Of a stretch of 64,000 bases of DNA, positions 46,300-58,105 are shown one piece after another (position 1 is the stretch's first letter; every line of letters starts with the position of its first letter). The notes under the pieces are model-generated. The model was not told the DNA's origin, made no database searches, and saw nothing but the letters and a program-made list of their open reading frames with translations. Both the position numbers and the translations under genes were made by a program. Origin of the DNA: Gnetum montanum (Eukaryota > Streptophyta > Gnetopsida > Gnetales > Gnetaceae); contig MNCI01030046.1 of assembly GCA_015680685.1 (NCBI GenBank), positions 134,394 to 198,393 on the forward strand, written 5' to 3'.

Positions 46300-47290
46300 G
46301 ATCCTTCTACAGTCACTATGATTCTACAACAACCAAATCAAAAACTTAAAACTATTATTCTAACTGATCTAGCATCAAATTGGATAAAAGCTAGAACTCT
46401 TCTTAAGAAAAGAATAGATCCTAGAAGTCCTCTAATTTATTTACAAATTGATGGAAATTATCCATGCAAGGCTCTAATAGACTTAGGTTTTGGAGTTAAC
46501 TTGATATCTCAAGAAACAACAAGGCATGGAACCTACCATCATTAAAGAAGTGCAACATAAGACTAGAGATTACAAATCAATCAGTTAACCTTTCTTTAGA
46601 ATAGATAGAATATTTGGTGACCACTATCAATGGGTGGTCTTATCCAACATATTTTCTAGTGATCGATGTGAAGAATGATGATAGGAACTTTCCTATCATT
46701 ATGGGGAGAGCATGGCTTAGTACAATTAATGCTAAGCTAGGAAAGAGAGACTTGTCCTTGGAAATTTTAAGAAGGATGAGAAAGGAGCCATATAATCATA
46801 AATAATTACATGTATTACTTATGATAAAGAAGCGTGTAGTTATGAACCAAAAGTTCAAAATCTCAACATGAGCCTTACACTAGCCCATAACAAATGTGAA
46901 AAATAAGTGTGTATGCAAAACAAAATGATGACCAATAAATCAAAAGAGACCCAGTGGTTAAGAAATGAGAACATAAAACTACCCAAAACATACATGGAAA
47001 CATTCATTTTACTTATTAACTCCTACTTGAAGAAAATGACCCAAATAGGAAACTTAGAAAAGGATATTCTAAACCATGATCATACACTAACAACAAGTAG
47101 TAAACATGGAGACTTAAAACTTGAAATTAAGAATGAATAAGAAAACATATTTGGATCATCTAAAACAATAATATCATCTAGTCTAACAAGATATGTATCT
47201 CCTAATGATCAAAATTTAGTTATCATCAATGTCACATGGGATAATAAACAAAAATCTAAATCATGAAGGATGATAAACAAGAAACTTAGT
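46300..47290 (+). pseudogene. Protease and linker fragment of F
   Basis: SNWIKARTLLKKRIDPRSP and NYPCKALIDLGFGVNLIS, where the catalytic DSG is DLG; a frameshift near 46520; then NGWSYPTYFLVIDV and FPIIMGRAWLSTI. The linker ends with NLVIINVTWDNKQK near 47215-47255, parallel to E. AT-rich codon use. Broken. Confidence 0.7.
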
Positions 47291-47329
47291 GTATAGTCCT
47301 AGGGATCTAGGGTCCATTTTTTGAACACG

Positions 47330-48450
47330 TGCACATGAGTTTACTCATGGGGGAGGTACCTTATCTTAAATTAGGAATTGATAAGTGTATTTCAACCTTT
47401 TTGTTTTATAATTTTTTCATTTATAATTTTTAATTTATAATCTTTTATTATATTTTTCACATTTCTTATCAATTCTTACATTCTTTGATATCTTTCATAT
47501 TCTTTTATACTTTTCACATTTCTTATCATTTTTCATTCTTTAATATCCTTCATATTATTTGTATGCTTTTCTATTCTTACCTATTTTTCATTCTTCTATA
47601 ATTTTTCCTTTTTCTTCTCCATATTTTTGTTGATTTTTCTAATAAAGTGTAAAGGAATAAACGAGATGTAGTTAAACCAATAAGAATTTCACCCTATGTT
47701 ATCAAATCATCAAAAGATTGATTATATATGTAGTGAGACCACATCATCTGTCCACTCATTTCCAATAATAAGAGGTTCTTACCATGGACATAATGACATT
47801 TTTTTCACAATAAAACTAAAATAAACTTGTGCTAATTATGCCTAAATAGAAAAGTGAGAAACCAAGTGGGAATGAACAAGTTATGACGTCAAGGGGACTT
47901 GTGGATTCTTTAAAGCTACTACTAGAAGTCTTATCCTACTGTTAAGTTGTATTCTTTACTTGAGTTCTAATGAAAAATGGAAGTATGTCTAATATAAGTG
48001 CTAGTTACCACATCATTGGAAATACATGTTACCTATGCTTGAAGGTAGTCATCTGGTAAGGTTGGCATAGTAATAATATAATAAATACACATAATCAAGA
48101 TTCCTAGGGGTTCCACTAAAATGACATTACCCATGCCTAAAGGTAAGTAACTTCTTAGAGATTTTAAGGTTTCTTTGACTCACATTAGTTATGGGGCTAG
48201 AAAGATATGTTACCCATGCCTGAAGGCACTCCTCTATCCAATGGTCAAGTCTCTCTTAAAAATAAATTGTGTTGTTGATAAATTGCTTTCATGTACCTCA
48301 TAGTCAAGTAATAATATTTCGTGCAATTGTGATAGTCTTATAGTTGTTAGTTTTGAGATGATATAATGTGATGTCACTGGCGTTGGGGATCATTTGGGAG
48401 TGCCAATGTTTTCCTTTAGGTTCATGATTCAGATAACTGGAAATGAAGGT
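47330..48450 (+). other. 3' non-coding zone of F with three box-3 copies
   Basis: Box 1 at 47733-47757 (GTGAGACCACATCATC), box 2 at 47884-47902 (GACGTCAAGGGGACTTG), and box 3 three times: 48018-48046, 48121-48143 and 48199-48227 (AAAGATATGTTACCCATGCC). So box 3 is multiplied here independently of the C array. Confidence 0.65.
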
Positions 48451-48779
48451 GTTCTTGCAAACTTGAGTTTAGGTGTTTGCTAGCCTTTGGAAACACCAAG
48501 GCCCAGATACCTCCAAATAAACTCAATGGTAATAGAGTGAACTAAGCATAAATGTGTGTTTACTATTATGAATGTTAAAATGCTTAGGTTTGTGTGTGAA
48601 ATTGTAACTAGCTATTATAATAGAAATTTAGCTAACCTTGTTGAATACTGTGAGTCATTAAAGATTCCTATTTTGTCAAGTTACTTAGTCTATATAGTTC
48701 CTATAGTACGTTGCTTGAAACAATTAAAATTTCACCAAAATGTTTAAGCACAACTCTATAGAAATCTACTCTTGATTTT
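48451..48779. other. No gene seen
   Basis: A 63-codon open frame (48556-48747) has no recognisable domain. Confidence 0.4.
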
Positions 48780-49860
48780 CCTCAAAGAGAAAGATCGACA
48801 AGAAAATTAGAAATAGAGAGAGATTTAATGGATTTTAAAAGAAAAAAAGGAAAATTTGTGTGAAATCTCAAACATTTAAGCAAGATAAATTGAACATGAG
48901 GAAACACGTTGAAATAAAGCTATTCCAATTCAATCTAAAGTGTTACAAATTGTCAAAACCCTCTAAACTCAACAAGCAATTTTGTAAAAGACACTCTTAT
49001 TAAACTACCAAAATGCTTTGTAAATGACAAAATACAAGCTATTATTTGGCTAGTTAAATAGTTGTCAAGACTTGCAAATAATAGAGCTATCAGAAAAGAT
49101 TTAACAATTTAAAGATTGAAAGATTAAGGAAAGGACTTTAAAAATTGAAGCTATTTCAAGTCATCTTAAATATCAAAGATTTTCTAGACTCTCAAGACTT
49201 AAGTAGGCAATTTCATAAAGAAATTACTATTAAATTTCGAAGATGTCTTACAAAAGACAATAGAAGCTCTTACATGGCAACTAAATAGAAGTCTAGAATT
49301 GCACAAAAATAGGGCTATAAGAGCAATAAGAAAATCCCAAAATTAAATGTCAAGTACAATACTATCTAAACCATTAGCTAAGAAACTAAGACAAAATGAA
49401 AAGAAAAGACTCATAGTATTTAAACAAAGTAGTTGAATTGATGATGCAATTAGCAAACCATTTTTACAAGTAATCTTCAATATGTCTTGTTGATTTCTAT
49501 CCCCTTTTTTATTCTACCCATAAAACTCTTTTTATAGTGGCTTTTGGTTAGTTAGAATCATCATGGAAAATTAAAGTGTGTTATAACCACTATGGAAGTT
49601 AGTTATAACCACCATCTAAATTAATGAGAATTAGTTATAACCACCATAGATGTTATAACTACTATAGGAAAAGTTATAACTACTATAGAAATAAAAGCTA
49701 TAATTGTCAAGTGTCCTATTTATATAGGATGTTGTATAACTATCCTATAAGTTTCCTTTATTTTTTTTACACTTTTTTTTATCAACATCATTTATTGATT
49801 TTAGGTGTACTTGAGGAACCATCTTCTTGCAATTGTTTTCACTAGTAGCAATTTGCATGA
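48780..49860 (-). repeat. Candidate LTR/promoter downstream of ORF K
   Basis: On the minus strand, repeats of GTTATAACTA/ATGGTGGTTATAACTAA (49575-49700) lie upstream of a TATA-like CACTATAAAAAGAG (near 49532), the arrangement of a U3. LTR ends, polypurine tract and primer site could not be fixed, so this is only a suggestion. Confidence 0.3.
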
Positions 49861-49989
49861 AATGCACAAATTTCATTAACAAAGATATTGAATCAACCAA
49901 TCACTTTCGTTTAGGCCAATATACATAAGTAGAATGTAAATTTTGATTAGATCAACATAACATAAGTTGCAAAATATTGATACAACAAG

Positions 49990-51428
49990 TCTACTCTACC
50001 GAAGTAGGTTGTTGGTTTGATTTATCGTCATCCTCATTTCCTTGTGAGGCTTTCTGATTACCTTGATTACCTTCATTGAATGGTTGCAGAAGTAGGTGGT
50101 GCTTCTCCCTATGACACATATTGCTTATATATATGAGATGCCTTGGATGGACTCTTTGGTGTTGGAAGCTGGTCTATCATAGCAGTCTCTGTAGCTAATG
50201 CCAAATTGAGATTTGGGGGATCAGTTGGTGAAGTAACATGTGTGGTTTCTGAAAAATGTGGAACAGGATCCATATTTTGTACAATGCAAGCCCTTTTAAC
50301 AGTCTATTTCATGTGACATGCAGTCTGCTTCTACATGTCATTTGAAGGTAGAGTACTATATTCAAAGGCCTTCCTTTTCCTTTTTAAGTGCTCATTAATA
50401 GAATGAGAAAATTGAGGTTTGTTGGAAAATATCAAACCTTGCATAGGCCTCCCATCAATAGTTGAAGTAATTTGGTGATTCTAGCTTCAAAAATCTTTTT
50501 TCCCACTGTCTTGAACTCATATAGAGAGTTCAAAGGAGCTGCAACAACAACTCTTGTTCCAATAAGCAAAAATAGATTTTACAATACTGTAACACATTTG
50601 AGAACCTTGGCAGTAAATTAAATATCCAACCATAAGAAGAATCATTAAGGTGCCATATCTAATTCTATACATAGGCAAAAATTGCCAAATGATTGATAGA
50701 ACCAACAAGTTTCTATTTTATTCTCAAGCCCATTTTTCACATCTTCATCTGCATGACTCTATGGAGCATCTTGAAGGTTGAGCATGCTAGCTTCTACATT
50801 GCCAAGGGCTTCAAACCAATCATAATGTGAAAGATTTTCTTCTTCACCAACCTCATCAAAATTCTTCCTAGATCTCACATAATTACTATTCTCATTGCAA
50901 TATAGAGAATTATCAATAGTTGACAATGCGATAAGAACATCTATGCTCCATTGCTTTAGAACCCCCACAATGAACAGCACACATTTAAAACCAAATTTAG
51001 ATTCTACGAGAATAATAACGTCAATGCTATTATTAGCTAACTTAAATGCCTATGGACCTAAGTCATTAGATCTCGTAAGGCACGGATGTACAAGCTTCGC
51101 ACAATAACTCATAAAGCTCCTCACAAATGTCAATACTTGCTTCAATTCCTAGCCTAAGGAAGTTTTAGCATCAGTCAAATATTTAATTTCTAATTTTATA
51201 TATTTTAAATAGGCTAATGCAAACTCTAGGCATCTAGCATGCATTGGAACAACAAATACCCCAGCATCAATAATTTTCTTCAATAGTGAAGTAGTTGTTA
51301 TAGCCATTCCAAAAGCTTTGCTCTTATTAATGATTTGAATATTATATTCATAGGAAAACTAGAATTTGTAGCTGAGTGGTATCTACTCCAAATAAATTTT
51401 TCATATCATAATGTGCTTTGGCAATCTT
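49990..51428 (-). pseudogene. Unrecognised decayed ORF K, 3' part
   Basis: Minus-strand frame readable for about 480 codons with few shifts. It begins at the copia insertion (KIAKAHYDMKNLFGVDTTQL), shifts near 51345, then ITTTSLLKKIIDAGVFVVP, ARCLEFALAYLKYIKLEIKY, DVIILVESKFGFKCVLFIVG, EEENLSHYDWFEALGNVEAS, LIGTRVVVAAPLNSLYEF and, after a shift near 50430, a Ser/Pro/Thr-rich tail (THVTSPTDPPNLNLALATE) to a stop near 49990. Most breaks are single stops, mainly TAG. No retroelement or host domain recognised. It could be an extra ORF of another retroelement or a captured host fragment. Confidence 0.5.
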
Positions 51429-51750
51429 TGTCAGGAAATGAATCCAGTGAAAAAACAAGAGCAAGAAAAACAAGCACACATAGAACATAGAATTTTTGTG
51501 GTTTAGCAAGATTGCCACTAATTAATAGGCACACTAGAGTTTCATTATATATTTTGTAGATTACAATTACAAGAGAGTTTCGAAATGTTACATAAATATG
51601 CATCAAGAAATCATTTGTAATCAAAACAGCTCAACTTTGGTAATGGCTAACTCATCAACTTCTGTAATGGTTCACCCTTCAACTTCTAGTACAATGTAAT
51701 GGTAGAAAACTAGAAATAGAATTTGGATCAGTCACCACATGGCTCGAACA
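51429..51750 (-). repeat. 3' LTR of copia G
   Basis: 322 bp, TGTTCGAGCCATG to CATTTCCTGACA on the minus strand. Clearly diverged from the 5' LTR by many substitutions, so the insertion is old. It carries the same 24-bp phrases. Confidence 0.9.
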
Positions 51751-51763
51751 ATCTCCCACTTGG
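51751..51763 (-). other. Polypurine tract of copia G
   Basis: AAGTGGGAGAT immediately before the 3' LTR TGTT on the minus strand, a common copia arrangement. Confidence 0.75.
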
Positions 51764-51849
51764 AGATTGATTTAAGAAAAAAAAACTCTTGCAACCTTGC
51801 TTCTCCCACATACACCATCAACTTCTAGTGTGATGCCTCCTCATCATTA

Positions 51850-53200
51850 ACCATGGAGGCCTACTAAGGTCATGCAGGGCCTCAACTTAGCAATGGTGAC
51901 CATCTTTTTCAACATGTTTGTAGGGTTCTTTGACCCAAGAAACTTCCTTAGTAGTAATGTCCCATCATCTATCAACCCACGGATATGATGATACCTCAAC
52001 TGAATGTGTTTAGATCTGGAATGAAAAACTAGATCTCTAGCCAGATGTATGAGACTTTGACTATCACTGAAAAGCTTACTACTATCCTATGTCTTACTTA
52101 ACTCTCTTAAAAGATCCTTCAACCAAATCATCTCCTTTCTAGCTTCTTATATAGCCATATATTCTACTTTTGTGGTTGAGAGAGCAATGCTCTTCTAAAG
52201 TCAAGACATCAAACTCATAGTAGTATTACCCACAGTGAAAATAGAACTAGTAGTGCTCTTCCTATTGTCCAAATCACCTCCCAAATTTGCATTAGAAAAA
52301 GCTTGTAGAGTAATGCTACTCCTTTTAAAATAAAGTGCCATACTTGAAGTTCTTTTTAGATATCTTAGAAGCCACTTCACAGCTTCCCAATGCTTCCTTC
52401 TTGGATCAGACATGAACCTACTAACAACTCCCATTGCATGTGCTATGTTGGGTCTGGTACAGATCATAACATACATCAAACTTCCAAATAAATGGAAGAG
52501 AGAACAATTTCCCTTCAACTTCTGTAATGGCTGACCCTTCAACTTTTGTAATGGCCAACCCTTCAACTTCTGTAACGGCCAAGACTTCAGCTTCTATAAT
52601 GATCAACCCTTCAACTTCTATAATAGCCAACACTTCAACTTTTGTAATGGTCAATCCTTCAACTTCTATAATGGTCAACCCTTCAACTTTTAAGGAATGG
52701 CCCTTCAACTTCCAAGGAATACAAAGGAACAGTAGTAACCAAAAAATAGAATTTGGGTCACCATGCAAGAAAGCAATTTTGACATCTAACTGCTCTAAGT
52801 GAAAATCATTAGTAGCCACAATACTTAGCACTAATCTAATCGTAGTCAACTTTACTACAATGGAGAAAATCTCTATGTAGTCAATTCCTCTTTTTTGCTG
52901 GAAACCCTTAACTACTAACCTTGCCTTATATCTTTTGCTACTATCATGTTCTTCCTTGACCTTGTACACCCACTTATTCTATAATGCCCTCTTTCTTTTG
53001 GGTAACTTAGTCAGTGTCCATGTTATATTCTTTTGGAGTGACTTCATCTCATCTCTCATAGCTAGCTCCCACTTGACATGATTTATTGCCTGCATTGTTT
53101 CATCAAAACATTTTGGTTCCTCATCATCAGTTAAAAGTAAATAATGTAACAAGGGAGAGTACTTATCTCTAGGCTTTTGTGTTTTAGCAGACCTTCTCAA
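51850..53200 (-). pseudogene. RT/RNase H of copia G, core replaced
   Basis: RT N-terminus: VKWELAMRDEMKSLQKN, WTLTKLPKRKRAL, RYKARLVVKGFQQKRGIDY, LEQLDVKIAFLHGD (to about 52790). Then about 270 bp of LTR-derived repeat follow in open frame where the palm with YVDD should be, and the sequence resumes at GSLMYVMICTRPNIAHAMGV. RNase H: FSNANLGGDLDNRKST (acidic residues changed to Asn), STTKVEYMA, LFSDSQSLIHLA, HIQLRYHHIRGLIDDG, ending near 51853. Confidence 0.85.
52513..52720 (-). repeat. 24-bp minisatellite inside RT of copia G
   Basis: About nine units: seven of 24 bp (CTTCAACTTCTGTAATGGCC plus four bases, plus strand) and two shorter. Being 8 codons long, the units stay open and encode VEGLTI-type repeats. 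The same 24-bp phrase occurs 2-3 times in both LTRs of this element, and the flanking bases at 52745-52760 (ATAGAATTTGGGTCA) also match the LTR. Confidence 0.85.
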
Positions 53201-53316
53201 CTAAGGCTCTAGTGTAACTGCATCTTTAGCCATCCTATTCTAGGATTTTCTTGAATCCTTCCAGCTACATCCCTCTTAGATATCTCTTCCAATTCAACCT
53301 TTTCACTTTCCTTTTC

Positions 53317-54640
53317 CTACTTCCTTGCACTATTAGATTTTGATTTGAACATATCCTTGTACACCACATGTTCATTAAAAATGATATTCTTGTACCTTGT
53401 AATTTTTCTATTTTGATCATTACAAAAATGATAACCAAAATCATGAGAACCATAGCCAATAAAATAACATTTCTTTGCTTTAGGGTCAAGTGTATCTTGG
53501 ACATCAGAACCTAAGTGCACATATGATACACAACCAAAAACTTTTAAATGTGAGAAGTTTACAGCCTTTCTGACCATTCCTCCTCAGGTATCTTAAAGTC
53601 CAACAGAATTGAAGATCCCCAATTTATGAGATATGTTGCTATGTTGTTTGCATCTACCAAAAACATCTTTGGTAGTTCAAAAGATCTCTTCATGTTTCTA
53701 TCTCCTTCATTCAAGGTCCTATTCATTCCCTCATAAGCACCATTCTACTCTAGTGTTCTGAGAACCATCTTAATCATTCTAATCTCATTCTCAAAATAGA
53801 AAGCCTTGAACTCTAGACTATCATATTTCCCTCCATTATCGGACCTCAAACACTTGACTTTCAAACTAGTTTGATTCTCCACTTCTGCCTTCCACCTTTT
53901 AAATGTAGAAAACACATTAGATTTATTTTTAAGAAAATAAACCCATACCTTTCTAGTGGAATTGTCAATGAATGTGCCATAATAGCATGAGCCACCAAGG
54001 AAATTCATTGGGATTGGTTCTCATACATCTATATGTATTCGTTCCAACTTCTTGGTCTTTGATGTTCTTCTAGAGACTGACTCTTTTCTACTTCCCATAA
54101 ACACATCCTTCATATAAACCAACATCAATAGACTTCAAGTCCAGTAATCTCCCTTGTGAGGCCATCAACTTCATTTCCTTTTCACTCATGTAGCCCGATC
54201 CCTGATGCCACAACGTTGACATTGATTCTAAATCAACCATTGACATTGTGTCTTTTATTTCTGAAGTGGTGTACAATGTTCCCATCTTATTTCCTTAAGC
54301 AACAATTAGATTTCCTTTAATTATTTTCTAGGATCCATCTCCAAATACTGTACTATACCTATCAACATCTATTTGACCCATAACTTCAGTTGCTTCCCAT
54401 GGACAGTCTTTATATAAACATCATCCTTCCCCACAATGTTCAGTGGCTCATCATCTACAAGATAAACCTTTCCAAAATTCCCAATAACATAGTAACTAAA
54501 TAGTTCTTTAGAAGGAGTAGAGTGAAATGATGCACCTGAATTAAGAATCCAAGATTCAATACCACTATCCATACAACAAACTAGGGATTAGTAATTTCTT
54601 TACTAGCTACATTTGCTAAATCATCATGTTGATTTTTCTT
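53317..54640 (-). pseudogene. Protease and integrase of copia G (broken)
   Basis: Protease at 54572-54369: ESWILNSGASFHSTP, where the catalytic Asp of WILDSGASFH is Asn. The gag-pre-integrase zinc region lies at 54285-54088 (LWHQGSGYMSEKEMKLMAS, ending YEGCVYGK). Integrase core at 54008-53745 (GTFIDNSTRKVWVYFLKNKS, KCLRSDNGGKY) and its C-terminal part at 53577-53317 (FSHLKVFGCVSYVHL, KKCYFIGYGSHDFGYHF). Frames are separated by stops or shifts. Confidence 0.85.
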
Positions 54641-54649
54641 TTCTTTCTT

Positions 54650-55398
54650 TGATGCTATGCACTATTTTTTGAGGTGACCTTTCTGATTAAAATTCCAATA
54701 GGTGACATTCTTATAACCCTTGCATCGACTTCTTCCCTTGGAATTTGGTTTTCCATGGCCATGATTCTGTTCCTGCTAAATACTTCTACCTTTGCCTTCA
54801 TTACTCAAGGTAGAACTTGAAGATTCACTTGACTCCCTTCTACGTATATCCTCACCGAGAATCAAATCTTGAACTCTGAAAAACTTTAGTTTTTGATCTC
54901 TTGATGAACTGCTAATTGTAGTTACCATTGTAGACCAGCTATTAGGCAGTGATGATAACAAGATCAACACTTTGATCTCATCCTCAAAGTTGATTTCAAT
55001 AGAATTCAACTAACTCATGATCACATTGAACTCATTGATGTGATCTATAATCGATGCATCTTTAGACATCCTCATATTGAATAATTGATGCATCAGATAT
55101 ACCTTGTTCAAGGTGGATGGCTTCTTGTACATATTTGATAAGGTCTTCATCAAACCCTGAGTAGCCTTTTCATTAACAATATTGAATGCAACATTCCATG
55201 ATAATGTCAAATGAATCACCCCTAGATCTTGGCAATCTAACAGTTTTCAATCGTCTTTGCTCATATGAACTAGCTTCTTCGCCAACAATGGTTTTTACAA
55301 CTTCTTTTGGTATAGATAATCTTCGATTTGCATCTTCCAAAATCCAAAGTCCATTCCATTGAACTTGTTAACCTAAATTTTCCATCTTTAGATGCCAT
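54650..55398 (-). pseudogene. gag: gag of copia G (broken)
   Basis: Start at 55398 (MASKDGKFRL). A frameshift after about ten residues hides the FNGMDFGFWK-type motif. The body continues at 55219-55010 (TLSNMYKKPSTLNKVYLMHQ, MRMSKDASIIDHINEFN) and 55009-54776 (LLSSLPNSWSTMVTTIS), the usual copia gag helices. Near 54700 a zinc knuckle is recognisable from QKGHLKK but its first two Cys are replaced (Tyr, Phe) and a stop follows. Confidence 0.8.
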
Positions 55399-55427
55399 CG
55401 CTTCCACTGATCCTTTGGAAACTTGGC

Positions 55428-55439
55428 ACTCCAATACCA
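55428..55439 (-). other. Primer binding site of copia G
   Basis: TGGTATTGGAGT, three bases after the LTR, resembles TGGTATCAGAGC, the known initiator-tRNA-Met site of plant copia elements. Confidence 0.7.
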
Positions 55440-55442
55440 ATT

Positions 55443-55759
55443 TGTTAGGAAACAAATCAAGCAAAAAAATAAGAACATGAAAAACATGCACACAGAATTT
55501 TCATGGTTTAGTAAGATCACCATTAATTCATGGCCACACTAAAGTTTCATTATATATTTTGCATATTACAGTTACAAGAGAGTTTTGGAATGTTACATAA
55601 ATATGCATTAGAAACCATCCATAACCAAAATAGCCAACCCTTTAACTTCTGTAACGGTTGACCCTTCAAATTCTGTAACAGTTGACCCTTCAAATTTTGA
55701 TACAATGTAATGGTAGAAAACTAGAAATAGAATTTGGGTTAGTCACCACATGACTAACA
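55443..55759 (-). repeat. 5' LTR of copia G
   Basis: 317 bp, TGTTAGTCATG to TTTCCTAACA on the minus strand. U3 has about 2.5 copies of a 24-bp phrase containing GAAGGGTCAACCGTTACAG. Confidence 0.9.
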
Positions 55760-56301
55760 ATCTTGTTTTAGAATTTTCTAACATATATCTAAACATGATC
55801 GAGAGGAGTAGCCCCTTCATCCTTGTTGTGCTCCTGCAACCATCCCCATAAATCCTGCATACTTTGGCTCAAACATGGCCATTACCAAGAGTTTTTAATT
55901 CTATTCATAATACTCCTTCCACCACCATAAAGCTCCATTTATTTCTCCATAACCAATTTGGTTTTTAAATCTTGAAACTACTTTTGCATTAGCTTGAATT
56001 TAAGCTCTTTCCTCATGGACCTTTGTTAACTACTTACTCTTCACTCTTTGTAATCTTTATCTTGACATGATTGAGTGTTTTCATGGAAGGTAATGTGAAA
56101 CCCTGCCATGTGGAGAATCAAGTTCACAAAAATGGAGCTTCTACTTGCAACAAAAACCCTAAGTTCATTAGCTTTGTTTACCCTAGTTATAAAGATAAGT
56201 TGATGGCAAGGAAGGATTTTGGTTTTTAGCTTTGGCAAAGTGAATTCTTTTTTCCTTACTTTAGAAACCATCATAGAAAATTTTTTTAATATGAATGACA
56301 C
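55760..56301 (-). pseudogene. Unrecognised decayed ORF K, 5' part
   Basis: Continuation of K upstream of the copia insertion. One minus-strand frame reads KKEFTLPKLKTKILP, MRKELKFKLMQK, FQDLKTKLVMEK, MQDLWGWLQEHNKDEGATPL and joins KIAKAHYDMKNL across the insertion once the target duplication is removed. Interrupted only by stops (TAG and TAA). The first part is helical and charged. No family recognised; the true start is not determined. Confidence 0.45.
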
Positions 56302-57159
56302 TGCAACATGGGATGGTCATATTTGTTTATCATTATTTTGAGTACAACTATTTTTCTTAGTGCAAGAGGTGAAAGTAGAACAGTGGTTCTCATCCAAATG
56401 TTTTTTAGGAGGGCATGCTACAACAGACAAAACAAGATGCATCGGCTTGAACATGACATTATAAATGTAGTCTCTACCACCATAGAACATGGTCAGCTAC
56501 CTTCCTTCATGGCTTCTAAAAAAATGCACTTGCCATTCTTGCTAAATAATACAAATAGAAACCATATAACAGAATTACACCATGTATTACTGATGAAGCT
56601 TGCTCATATTCAACTTTCTTTTGAGTACATTTCTAGCTGCATCTTAGATGATTGTTCCTTCTTTTTTTTGAAAAAAAATTCTAGAGATACACAATAATGA
56701 TAACAGAGATTTAAAACATTTCACCTCTATAGAGCAATAAGAAGCTTTCTCTTCTGAAAATTTGCATCTATTTGTTGGATGTATCATTTCAAAATGCATC
56801 TTACTGGATGTATCATTACAAAATGCAATTGACTTGGAGTTGAATAGACTCATTTTTAGTTCTAACCTCATCTTTCTTCAATTTGCATTAAAATGTATAG
56901 CTCAGACCTGCTTCATCAAATGGTAGAAATGTGATGGTAGAAATGTGCCAACATTTTTGGGCCCTCACCCCTCTCAAAAATTCTTAAAGGAATTTAAGAT
57001 TGAAATCATTACTAATGTGCACTAACTAAATCCCATTTTCACATCCAACTTAGATAGAAAATTTTATTGAACATTTTTACATCTAAAATCACAAATATTT
57101 TTTTGGGGAAAATTTCCAATGAATTTAAGATTCAACAGTATAAAATAATAGAAAATTCA
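56302..57159. other. No gene seen
   Basis: AT-rich. A short duplication of GTAGAAATGTG occurs near 56925-56947. May be the distal part of H's LTR or unrelated flank. Confidence 0.4.
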
Positions 57160-57780
57160 TTTGCAGGATCTTCCCATTAACAGCAGCTAGACAGTAATAA
57201 GGATTTCTATATTGCCCAAGTATTCAAAGATCTAGCCGGTTAATAGTAGATAAAACAAACTATAATTTTATGAATTGACAAGAAATAACTTTGTTGAAAT
57301 AACATACTTTCATCCATTCTAAGAATTTTTGGAAGCAAATTTAAAAACATAGTAATTGAAGAGAATACTAAAGTTATTTTGTTTACCTCTAGTTGTTGTG
57401 GCCATAGGAAATCAAAGAAAAGAAACTTGGTGATGAAAAGAAAATAAACTTGGCTTTTAATGGATCTTCCAGCCTCTACCAGTTCCATCTCAATGTTGCA
57501 TATGATGAAATTTGCAATCCATAAAATGTCACATGGTGAGGTTGGGGTCCATCTATTCTATTTATAACTGTATATGGTATTCCTTCCATTAAGGAACCAT
57601 TTATTTTTAAAAAACGCCTCACTACCTTAACTACTTCTATTACGAACGATGGCAATGGTGGTACCATCCGATAACTATCAACATTGAGAGTGGTAACTGC
57701 CAAACATTTAAGGAATCATTAAGAGACTACTAGATGGCAAGAGTCGGCAAAACTATCATCATGGGCAAATTAATCTTACA
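57160..57780 (-). repeat. 3' LTR of copia H (end uncertain)
   Basis: Starts TGTAAGATTAA at 57780, right after a polypurine tract AGTGGGAGAA (57781-57790 on the minus strand). A TATA-like TTATAAATAGAA lies near 57560. The far end was not located. Confidence 0.55.
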
Positions 57781-58105
57781 TTCTCCCACTAATTGCCCAT
57801 GTATGATTGGAATGAAGATTTTTTGTATCATGGCCATAATTGATACACTCATGCTCAAACAAAAAATATTAATACTTGAATCATGATGGTTATATTCATT
57901 AAGATTGAATAGTTCCTTTTATGAATTACAAAACATGACACTTCTTAAGTGAGCACTTTATGAACAATTTCCTTATGAATGGATATTTAAAAACAACTAA
58001 GGTCCCTTTTAAACTAATGACATAGGATTTACGTGCACCAAAATATATGCCTTTATTATTATTCAAGAAATTTGTCATGATCTACAAATTTGAGTAAGAA
58101 GCAAG

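Larger units (their letters stand above)
46290..48450 (+). mobile_element. Element F: pol-deleted gypsy remnant
   Basis: Protease fragment, a short linker, then directly the post-pol non-coding zone. RT, RNase H and integrase are deleted at about 47290-47340. No primer site, gag or own 3' LTR seen. Related to but distinct from C and E. Confidence 0.65.
51429..55759 (-). mobile_element. Complete Ty1/copia element G
   Basis: 4331 bp with LTRs at both ends, an initiator-tRNA-Met-type primer site, gag, protease, integrase, RT and RNase H in copia order, and a polypurine tract. Flanked by the 5-bp target duplication ATCTT (51424-51428 and 55760-55764). It lies inside ORF K in the same orientation. 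RT lacks its catalytic core (see minisatellite), so it is defective. RT and PPT style (KARLVVKGFQQ, AAGTGGGAGA) resembles the Tork/Tnt1 group. Confidence 0.9.
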
